This document shows positions 1-8,100 of a DNA stretch of 9,538 bases, piece by piece (positions within the stretch are counted from its first letter, which is position 1; each line of letters begins with the position of its first letter). A program made the position numbers and the translations under genes. Source of the stretch: an uncultured Clostridium sp. (GTDB taxonomy: Bacteria; Bacillota; Clostridia; TANB77; CAG-508); contig CAMNND010000036.1 of NCBI GenBank assembly GCA_946545035.1, positions 1-9,538 on the forward strand, given 5' to 3'. Under the pieces are notes generated by a model. It searched no databases. It had not been told where the DNA came from and was given only the letters and a program-made list of their open reading frames with translations.

Positions 1-28
1 CTCTATATATTTATATATGTATTTGAAA

Positions 29-54
29 AGATTTAGGGAAATCTAGCTTTTTTT
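29..54 (+). terminator. possible weak rho-independent terminator of an upstream gene
   Basis: A 6-bp AT-rich stem (AGATTT at 29-34, AAATCT at 39-44) with an AGGG loop is followed after three bases by seven T's (48-54). The layout is that of an intrinsic terminator reading rightward, but the stem is short and weak and no gene is visible upstream in the window, so it could be chance in AT-rich DNA. Confidence 0.3.
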
Positions 55-97
55 ATTATTTTACGACAATGTTACAATTCAATTAATTTATTATTAC

Positions 98-126
98 TTT
101 CCTTTTACCTTTGTTTATGTTATAAT
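98..126 (+). promoter_or_regulatory. promoter of the HD-domain gene (extended -10)
   Basis: A perfect TATAAT lies at 121-126, preceded by TG at 118-119, giving the TGnTATAAT extended -10 form used by sigma-A type polymerase. The -35 position 17 bases upstream (98-103, TTTCCT) is poor, which fits an extended -10 promoter. Transcription would start near 133, leaving a leader of about 47 nt before the ATG at 180. No operator palindrome is evident in it. Confidence 0.65.
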
Positions 127-165
127 ATCAAGCGTTCACAGGTATTTATATTTCTACAAACTATG

Positions 166-172
166 AAGGAGG
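166..172 (+). promoter_or_regulatory. Shine-Dalgarno site of the HD-domain gene
   Basis: AAGGAGG lies 7 nt before the ATG at 180. It is a near-perfect match to the anti-Shine-Dalgarno sequence at ideal spacing and fixes the start codon of the gene. Confidence 0.85.
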
Positions 173-179
173 AATAACT

Positions 180-836
180 ATGGACAATTTTGGTAATTCT
201 ATGCGTTACTATATGCTCACAACTGAGCTAACGCGTAGGATTCGAACAGGATGGGACGAAAATCATTGGTGTATCCAATCTCCTCGTTTGGAGAGCATTG
301 CAGAGCATGTTTATGCCGTTATTATGCTTGCTATCTCAATTCAGTCGAATTTCAAACTTAAGATTAATCTTGAACGTGTTATCTTAATGCTTGCAATTCA
401 TGAGATTGGTGAGGTCTTGATTGGCGACATTACTCCCTTCGATGGCATTACTCACGAGGAAAAAGAAAGAATGGAACATGAAGCTATGTATAAGGTTCTT
501 GACGGACTTGCAACAAGAGAAGAGCTTTATGCTATGCTCCTTGAATTCGATGAACACAAAACTCCTGATGCTATCTTCGCATACTACTGCGACAAACTTC
601 AGGCAAATATTCAGTCTAAGTGGTATCAAGATAATGGTTTTCATAAGGAGCTATCTAATCAAGAAAGCAATGTCGCGTTCAAATCAGAAAAGTGTCAAAA
701 CATCATCAAAAATGGTGCTAAAACAGCTTTTGATGTATGGTACGCAAGTGATATTGCCCTATTCAATGATGATCCTGTGTTCACAGGCTTTATGAACTGG
801 ATTAAAGATAATGATTTATCCAAACTTCCTGAATAA
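180..836 (+). CDS. HD-superfamily phosphohydrolase, YfbR/HDDC2-like (HD_3)
   Basis: This 218-residue cytoplasmic protein is probably a metal-dependent phosphohydrolase. Characterised relatives (E. coli YfbR, human HDDC2) remove the 5'-phosphate of deoxynucleoside monophosphates; the substrate here is inferred. Visible landmarks are SIAEHVYAV (metal ligand His43), HEIGEVLIGDITPFDGI (His74, Glu75, Glu78, Asp83), and a later DKLQA (Asp138) that would complete the metal site. The 'GDITP' stretch after the metal motif is typical of this subfamily. Oddly, the signature His-Asp is His-Glu here. Length is close to that of YfbR (about 200). The start is set by AAGGAGG seven bases upstream. The gene is monocistronic: it has its own extended -10 promoter and ends 14 bases before a strong hairpin shared with the convergent WG-repeat gene. 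I recognise the family with good confidence but not an exact orthologue, so no symbol is given. Confidence 0.88.
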   Translation: MDNFGNSMRYYMLTTELTRRIRTGWDENHWCIQSPRLESIAEHVYAVIMLAISIQSNFKLKINLERVILMLAIHEIGEVLIGDITPFDGITHEEKERMEHEAMYKVLDGLATREELYAMLLEFDEHKTPDAIFAYYCDKLQANIQSKWYQDNGFHKELSNQESNVAFKSEKCQNIIKNGAKTAFDVWYASDIALFNDDPVFTGFMNWIKDNDLSKLPE

Positions 837-850
837 CCCAAATACGCCAA

Positions 851-894
851 GAGGGCGGGAACCAGCACATGCTGTTCCCGCCCTCCTTGTTTTA
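851..894. terminator. strong intrinsic terminator between two convergent genes
   Basis: GAGGGCGGGAA (851-861) pairs perfectly with TTCCCGCCCTC (875-885). After a one-base bulge at 862 the stem continues through CAGC/GCTG around an ACAT loop. On the + strand a CTTGTTTTA tract follows (886-894), giving a good terminator for the HD gene. On the - strand the bases beyond the stem (TTGGCGTATTT) are less U-rich, so it is a weaker terminator for the WG-repeat gene. That gene's stop codon (892-894) lies inside the T-tract, so the hairpin serves as 3' end for both. It is far more GC-rich than its surroundings. Confidence 0.8.
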
Positions 895-1902
895 CAAAGC
901 ATTTGCACTATGCATTCGAAGTTCAAAATCACATTTTGTTCCATCAAACGTATAGGCTCTTGCTCCATATTTTGTTTCGGTAATTCGTTTGTATGTTCCT
1001 CTTCTAATCACAGTTACTCCATCTCTGTAAAACAAACACTCAGAATCTCCATACTTTCCTTTAATGTAGTCTCTTCCGAATCTTGTCATCCTGTCATACT
1101 CGTGTGGAATTATGGCCTTACCATCCAAGGTATACACTCCATATTTGCCACATTGATCTTCAGCAATTATATATTTCTTTTCAATAAAAATTGCTCTCAT
1201 CTTCTTTGCAAATACTTGTGTTCCCTCTTTAGTAAAAAGTTCCTTACCTCCCATTTCCCTAGTAATTATGCAATCATTATAGACAATTATTTTGTCATAT
1301 CCTTTTATAATTTCTGAGCGAAATCTTTCATGAAATAATGACTGTCCATATCTATTGAATGCATATTCTTTTCTTTCCTGCTTCACTTTCTTTGATGCAA
1401 CTATTATTCCATATTTGATTGATATTGAGTCATATTCAACAGGAACAATTAATCTACCTTTTTCATCATACACACCCTTAGCTCCGTTTTCCGTAGATGT
1501 CACGATAAAAAAGCCATCAAAAGATACTATTCCCTTTTTATACTTGATGGGTACAAGCTGAAGTCCGTGCTCACTATATGCTCCGTAGCAATCGCCAACA
1601 CTCACTTCAAAAAATAGGGTCTCACGATCATGTTCAGCGTATTTCTTCATTCTGGAATCGCTATGTCTGATTTCGATTGTATCATAGACATCACATAAGA
1701 TTGGTATCCCATTATCTGCCCGATATAATCCAGTCTTTCCTGACTCCTGCCTTGTTATAGCAGCATACTCAGAATAAATAGCAATTCTATCACCATCTTT
1801 AAGATTAAAACTTAAATGGTTGATAAAACAGACTGCTTTATCCTGGAAAGAGCTTGCGGCTTTCATGTTTTCCGGAATAAAGCTGAAATTTCTGTCAGCC
1901 AT
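892..1902 (-). CDS. WG-repeat-like (KWG family) protein of unknown function
   Basis: This protein has 336 residues from the preferred ATG at 1902, or 339 from the ATG at 1911. A GAGG at 1914-1917 sits 11 nt from the first ATG but only 2 nt from the second, so 1902 is preferred; an in-frame stop at 1927-1929 rules out anything longer. After about 55 N-terminal residues it is made of roughly eight degenerate repeats of 20-40 residues with the pattern G-x-Y/F-x-x-x-G-x-x-[IV]-[IV]-P-x-x-Y-[DK]. The clearest copies (339-residue numbering) are CYGAYSEHGLQLVPIKY (108-124), KGVYDEKGRLIVPVEYD (145-161) and KYGVYTLDGKAIIPHEYD (256-273). This is the WG (KWG) beta-repeat, thought to build propeller-like or solenoid folds. 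No signal peptide or membrane segment is visible, so it is probably cytoplasmic. Its role and partners are unknown. It is convergent with the HD gene and separated by a terminator from the giant gene upstream. Confidence 0.8.
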   Translation of the reverse strand: MADRNFSFIPENMKAASSFQDKAVCFINHLSFNLKDGDRIAIYSEYAAITRQESGKTGLYRADNGIPILCDVYDTIEIRHSDSRMKKYAEHDRETLFFEVSVGDCYGAYSEHGLQLVPIKYKKGIVSFDGFFIVTSTENGAKGVYDEKGRLIVPVEYDSISIKYGIIVASKKVKQERKEYAFNRYGQSLFHERFRSEIIKGYDKIIVYNDCIITREMGGKELFTKEGTQVFAKKMRAIFIEKKYIIAEDQCGKYGVYTLDGKAIIPHEYDRMTRFGRDYIKGKYGDSECLFYRDGVTVIRRGTYKRITETKYGARAYTFDGTKCDFELRMHSANAL

Positions 1903-1913
1903 TGCTAACATTA

Positions 1914-1919
1914 CCTCAC
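1914..1919 (-). promoter_or_regulatory. Shine-Dalgarno site of the WG-repeat gene
   Basis: On the - strand GTGAGG is the only plausible ribosome-binding site close to the gene. It is 11 nt from the ATG at 1902 and 2 nt from the ATG at 1911, so it favours the inner start. An identical GTGAGGT copy occurs about 50 bases further upstream (1965-1971) with no usable start codon of this frame near it. Confidence 0.5.
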
Positions 1920-2011
1920 TTTCATATTAGTATTTAACTGTGCTTGAAATCAATATACCTTCTCACCTCACAATATTAATATAAATAAAGACTTTTGCCT
2001 ATAATAACGTC

Positions 2012-2040
2012 ATTATATATTAAAATACCCAGAAAAGCAA
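2012..2040 (-). promoter_or_regulatory. sigma-A-type promoter of the WG-repeat gene
   Basis: On the - strand, TTGCTT (2040-2035) is followed after exactly 17 bases by a perfect TATAAT (2017-2012). Transcription would start near 2005, giving an unusually long leader of about 100 nt before the start codon at 1902. The promoter is flanked by an 8-bp inverted repeat, AATAACGT at 2003-2010 and ACGTTATT at 2056-2063, which might be an operator. Confidence 0.55.
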
Positions 2041-2094
2041 TTAATACGCTTTATTACGTTATTTATTGTGTGATTTAATACTATTTATATGATG

Positions 2095-2130
2095 AAAAGG
2101 ATGCTCCTGGAATTAGGGGCATCCTTTTTT
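2095..2130. terminator. bidirectional intrinsic terminator after the giant surface-protein gene
   Basis: AAAAGGATGCTCC (2095-2107) pairs with GGGGCATCCTTTT (2116-2128), a 13-bp stem with one G-T pair and an 8-nt loop. On the - strand the stem ends in TTTT, 46 bases past the stop of the giant gene, so it terminates that gene and insulates the WG-repeat gene. On the + strand it is followed by a T6 tract, but no rightward gene ends here. Confidence 0.8.
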
Positions 2131-2173
2131 ACATTTTTAATTTATTACTTTATCTTTTGTTTAAATTATTTTA

Positions 2174-5100
2174 TTAAGCATTATTTGCTCTTTTTCTGTT
2201 GTATACTGTAATTCCTAATGAAACTACTATCATGAATCCAAGTGCTAATGTTACTATAGCTATATCTGCTGAACCTGTCTTCATAGATATAATTAATATT
2301 GTTGAATCCATATCGTCTTCACCTTCAACTAAGTTGTCTGGTGTTGAGTCTATATCTTTGATATCACTTATTCTTCTTGAATTTGTATGTTTGCTTATTT
2401 CAGAAATATTTTCTTTTTCACCAACATTTGCTGCACCGTTCCATCTTAAAATAAGTTTTACAACTTTTGTTTCACCCGGTTGCATTAATTCATTCTCTAA
2501 TAAGTTTGTAGCAACTACATTATCTCCAACTACTGTCCATCCATCATTATCACTTTCATCAAATGTTAATCCTGCTGGAATGTAATCTTTAATTTCTGTT
2601 GCATATCCTGCTGATTCTCCATTGTTCTTTACAGTAATTAAGTATTCAACTTTGATATCTGTTACACCTAGTTTAGATTTAGCTATATCAACTTTTGCCA
2701 TTTTTCTTATATCTTCTGAGTCCATAACTTCTACTTCATCTGTTTTTGTATTTCTAACTTCTACACTATTAATTACTTGTGTAAGCTCTAAGTCGAATGT
2801 TTTTACATATAATTTTTCAATGTTTTCAGGAATCTTTTCATCAACATCTCTATCATCAGCAATTATTCCTTGGTCATCAATATGTTTAGATATTACAAAT
2901 TTATTTGTAATTATTCTATCTTTAGCGATTGGCTCTACAATTCTGAACTCAACTTCGATTGTTCTGCTATCAACAAATACTTTTCCATCTTTAACTTCAA
3001 GAGCTTTTAGTAAGTTTGCACCTTCTTCTTTCTCTTTAGCCTTAGATAAGTAATCAGTTACGATTGCTGTAGCTTTCTCAACATCATCTGTTTCGTTTCC
3101 ATCTTTGTCAACCATTCTCCATCCATATTTCTTGTTAATTTCACTATCTTTAACAAATACAAATCCTTGTTCAATGTAATCTGTTACTTCTTCAGCATAT
3201 GATCCAACTGAACCTTCATTATATACTGTTAATCCGAATACAACATTGTCTCCTTGTTCAACTTTTGGCATTTCATTCTCTGGTTTGTATTTAAATCCAT
3301 TGAATACACCATCTTTATACTCATCCATTCTGTCTGGATCAAGTGTTAATTTAGGAGCTCTATCATTTTGTGCTTCTCCATTGATAGATTTTGTATATTT
3401 AACTGGAGCTAAGTCGAATTCTTCGATAATTAATTTTTCGTAATCATCATCATCTTCTTGGTTCTCAGCATATTCAGGAAGCTCTTCTTCTAATGGAAGA
3501 GTTACTAAATCATATGAATCTCTATCAACTGTTTCTTTTCTGTCTTCAGCTAAGCTGTCTGTTATTTCAGCTATTGTTGTTAATAATTGTTTTAATTTAA
3601 CATCTTTAGCTGTTCTTAATTTTAATTGTATTGTCTTAGATGTAATTTCTCTTGTTTCCATATTATAAGCTGGTATTAGGTTATCTTCACTAGCTTCTTT
3701 AGATAATATCTTAGTTGTTACTGTAGCAGAAGCTTCGTCGTATACCCATCCATATTCTTTGTTGAATTCATCATCAACAAATTCTAATCCAACTGGTAAA
3801 TGCTCAACAATTTCTTCTGCATATCCATCAATTAAACCTTCATTAAATACTTCAATTGTGTATATAATTTCTTGGTTTGCATATGCTCTTTGAGGTGGTT
3901 CTTTAACTTGGTTATAATCAGCTGTTGTAACAAGCTCATTAGCAAAGTCATCTGTAACAACTACTTCTGGTTTTCTAGCTGTAATATCTGTTGTATTAAC
4001 TTTTGTTACATATTGTCTTAATGCTAAGTCAAAGAATTCGTTCTTAATCTCAAGACTAATCTTTTGATTTTCTTCACTCTTTTCTGTATGAGTTTCAGAA
4101 ATTAGATCATGATTTCCTTCTTTCAATTCAATTGTATCTAATACATAATGTGCTTCGTCATATTCTCCTTCTATTGCTGTTGTTACTGTTAATTCTATTA
4201 CATCATCTAATTTTGTATATGTATCTGGAGCTTTAATCTCCTCGATCTTAATTGTATATGTTTCTGGTAAATCAACTCTAATTGGTCCTATTGTTGTAGT
4301 AGATGTTCCTTCAATATCTTGATCAACATCTCCAACATATGGAACTGCTAAGTCTGTAGACTCTAAGTAGTCTTGTGCTAAGTATAATACTTTCTCATCC
4401 ATTCCTTCTTGTTCAACTGTTACTTTGTATACAGCTCCGTCTAAAGGAAGTCCTGTTAACTTGCTTACTTTATTTAAGTCTAGGTCATACTCACCTGTAA
4501 TTCTTTCGTTTGTAACTTTTACATATACTGTTTGTGTTTGATCTCCAAATAAACCAGTTTTATCTAATATTGTATATCTTGGTGCTTGTGTTGTTTCCAT
4601 ATCTTTCAATACGTATTTTCCATCTTCAACAACAATCATCATCTTAACAATTATACTTTCTGATTTATCTTTGTAAATCAATCCTTCAACTTCTGGAGTA
4701 ACCTCAGAAATTTCAAATGTATATGTTCCAGTCTTTTCGATTAATATGTTATCAAATTTTAACATACCATCTACACCACCAACGTTGGCAGTTTTTTGCT
4801 CTTTAGTGTTAATTGTATCAAAGTCGTTTTTAGCGTCTTTTCCGCTTAATGTATCTTTTAATACGATCTCACCATTTTCATCTCTAACTGTTACGCTAAA
4901 CTCAACATCATTCATATTTCTTAATGCGTTTTCGTTTACACTTAACATTTCAGCTTCATATTTTTCAGCTTTATTTTGATATGATTTTAATAATAAGTCT
5001 GTTTTTTCTATGTCAAAGTTGTATTTTTCTGGTGTGATTACGTAGATATTAACTGTACATACATTGTCTTCAGAAGTTGTAACTTTTACCTTAACAAAAT

Positions 5101-8100
5101 CATCAACGATTGTATCTTTGAAGTCAATCTCTTTATAATCTGCTCCATTTGTTCTCTTGAATAACTTGTATGATACTGTTGTTTCATCTCCATCTGCAGA
5201 GATTGTCTTAACTGTACCATCTCCATGTACTTTTAATGTTAATCCAATGTAGTAATCATCTAGCATATTAACAAATTCATCTTCAACTTTGATATCACCA
5301 AATTCATTTAATTGGAATATCTTGTATTCGTATTCATCTGCCCATACTGCACGCTCTTCCATTGAATTAAATCCATTTTCATCTGTTACAAGAACAGTCT
5401 TTCCACTGAATTCACTATCGATTTCCATTGGAATATTTCTTAATTTAACTTGCTCAGCACCATAAATTGTTTGGTAAACAGCGATATTATATCTTACTGG
5501 GTTAATTACTGATGCGTTCATTGTAGCTAAAATCTTGTTATTTGAAGCTGAGATTGAAACATATCTGTACATTTCTTCTGTTACATCTGGCATAGATGCA
5601 TCATCTTTTACTATTTCATAATTTCTTCCATCTGTTTCTACTAATTCTATACTTCCATCTGCGTTTACATGTACTTTAATTGCTATTTTGTATCCTTCTA
5701 ATATATTTACATATTGAGCACCTGATGTTTTTGTTTCTTTAATGTAATATGTATAATAATTTCCAGATTCATTAGCATCAACCCATGTCTCTTCATAACT
5801 GATTCTTGCTCTTATTTGTGCTCCGTCAGGAGAATTCTCTAATGCATTTTCAGTAATACCAACTACTGTACCGTTCTTTGAAATTCCATCATCTTTAATT
5901 CCGCTGATTCTTTCATTATCATGTTCATATTCTTGTTCAGCAATTATTGGACTTTCAATTTCGAATGTTGTACCAGTTAATGCACTCATTTCTGTATCGT
6001 ACTTATCAACTTCTACAACAAATCTAACTGGGTCAATAATTGTAACATTTAATCTTGAAACTGAACCTGAATTATCTACATCAACTGAGAAGTAATCAAA
6101 TACAGAACCTTCTGTTATTCTTTCACCTTTTCCAAGTTCACCTTCGTATAATCCACTTGTAACTGATAACATACCGTTTGCAGCTACAGTTAATTTAATT
6201 TCAATGTATTTTCCATCTAAGATGTTTACATATCTATCACTTGGTGCACTATTTTCTTTTACGTAGTATGTATATGTTCCTGCATCAGCTGGTACTTCAA
6301 GTTTTTCAACTTCTTGAATCTTGTTAACATCTGTTGCATTTCCATTATATAATACGTTGTTTGTATCTCCAGAAGCTTTGTAAAGTGTTACATTTACTCC
6401 GTTTAGGAATTTATTTAATGTATCAAGTGTAATGATATCAATTTCATATCTTACTGGGTTCTTAACATCTACATCTAATGTGTATACTCCGTCGTTGTCA
6501 TCATCATGTGCTTTTACAGAAATATATCTTAACACATTATCATCTTCAACTTTTCTACCATTTCTATCGTAAACTTCAAAGTAATCATCATTTTTCTCAT
6601 CTTCGTTATCTAAAATGTCAATTACACCATTTCCATTTACCTTAACTTTTAATTTAATATAACTTCCGTTATCTAAAACATTTACGTATCTGTTTCCAAC
6701 TGTTGTATTTGAATGATCTTCCTTGATTGTGTATGTATAAATACCTGCATCAATTGGATCTTCTTCAATTTCAACATTATCTGTTGGCTCACCTTCAAAT
6801 ACTGGTGTGCTCTTATCTGATCTAGTTATTGTGAATTTAGTTCCTGGTAAGTAATCGCCATTTGTATCTTTCTTAGATACATCAAAGTGGAATCTTACTG
6901 GGTTTGTAATTTCAACACCTATCTTAGCTGTATCAGATATAATTGCACTTAGTGAGTTATTTTCAACATTGATTTTTACATATTTGTATACATCTGCTGA
7001 TGCTTCATTTCCGTTTGCATCAACTATTACAAATGCATGTTCAGCATTTCTATTATATGCTTTACCTGTTGCATCAACTAGTGTTAATGTTCCTTCTGGA
7101 GAAACACGAACTCTAACTACAACTTTATATCCTGCTAGTACATTTACATATTGATTTCCAGCAGCTTTATCTTCTGTAATTTCATATGTGTAGAATTCTG
7201 ATGATTTATTTGCATCAACCCATGTCTCTTGGTATTTAATTGTACCATTTTCATTTGTTGTACCTGCAACATCACCATCTTGTGTTACATCAATTCCATC
7301 TTTAGCTTGTGCAGTTTCTTTGATTTCATCTTCGTATTCTGCATTTTGATTGTTTATAATACTACTATTTACAGTAATATTTGTATTTTCAACACCTTTT
7401 CCTTCTCCATCAAGTTTGTTTAATTCAACTGTGAATCTAACAGGGTCGATTATAAGAATCTTAAGTGTTGACATACCATTTTGTGGATTTACAGCTTTTA
7501 CGTCTATATACTTAAGTGCGCTGTCATTTTCTAATAATTTAATATTATTTGTTGATGTTGGAGTTCCTTCATATACATGAATGTCACCAACTACAAGTGT
7601 TCCATCTTCATTAACTGTTACGTCTACACTTGCATATTTTCCTTCTAGAGGATTTACAAAGCTATTGCTCTTTGTTGATGTTTGTGTAAAGTAGTATGTG
7701 TATTGTCCAACTTCAATTGGTCTTTCTGTTAATTCTACTCCCTTAACTGGTTCGCCACTATAGATTTGATTTGTTCTTTCTCTATATACTTGGACATCAG
7801 TTTGATCTAGGAAGTAAGTATTAATATTTGCATTTTCATCATATGCAGTTGTTGCTGTTGTAACATCAACTTGGTATTTAGCTGGGTTTGTTACTTCAAC
7901 ATTAACAGTATATACATCATTTACTTCTACTGTTGAAACCTTGATATATTTAAGTACATTGTCATAATCATAAACTTCTTGACCGTTTTCAGCAAATACT
8001 TTGAAATCGTCGTTTCCTTGATTTACTATATCTACTTGTCCGTCTCCGTCTACTTTTAAAACTAGTTTAATATATCTATTTTCTAATATATTGTCATATT

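Larger units (their letters stand above)
1912..2173. other. intergenic region between WG-repeat gene and giant gene
   Basis: These 262 AT-rich bases hold, from right to left, the terminator of the giant gene (2095-2130), the TATAAT promoter of the WG-repeat gene (2012-2040), and an approximately 100-nt leader with two GTGAGGT copies. I see no open reading frame worth calling and no recognisable riboswitch or tRNA. Confidence 0.6.

Noticed and set aside
384..644. Open frame on the - strand inside the HD gene
   Set aside because: It is opposite the conserved metal-site codons of the HD protein and has no start signal or family resemblance.
811..1317. Open frame of 168 codons on the + strand
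   Set aside because: It overlaps the end of the HD gene, the terminator hairpin and the antisense of the WG-repeat gene; the real frames on both sides have repeat or motif support and this one has none.
1921..1956. Possible leader mini-genes upstream of the WG-repeat gene: TTG start with AGAAGG before it, and ATG-Lys-Val-Arg-stop overlapping the ATG at 1911
   Set aside because: They are eight and four codons long, with no biased residue run and no attenuator hairpin; such short frames are expected by chance.
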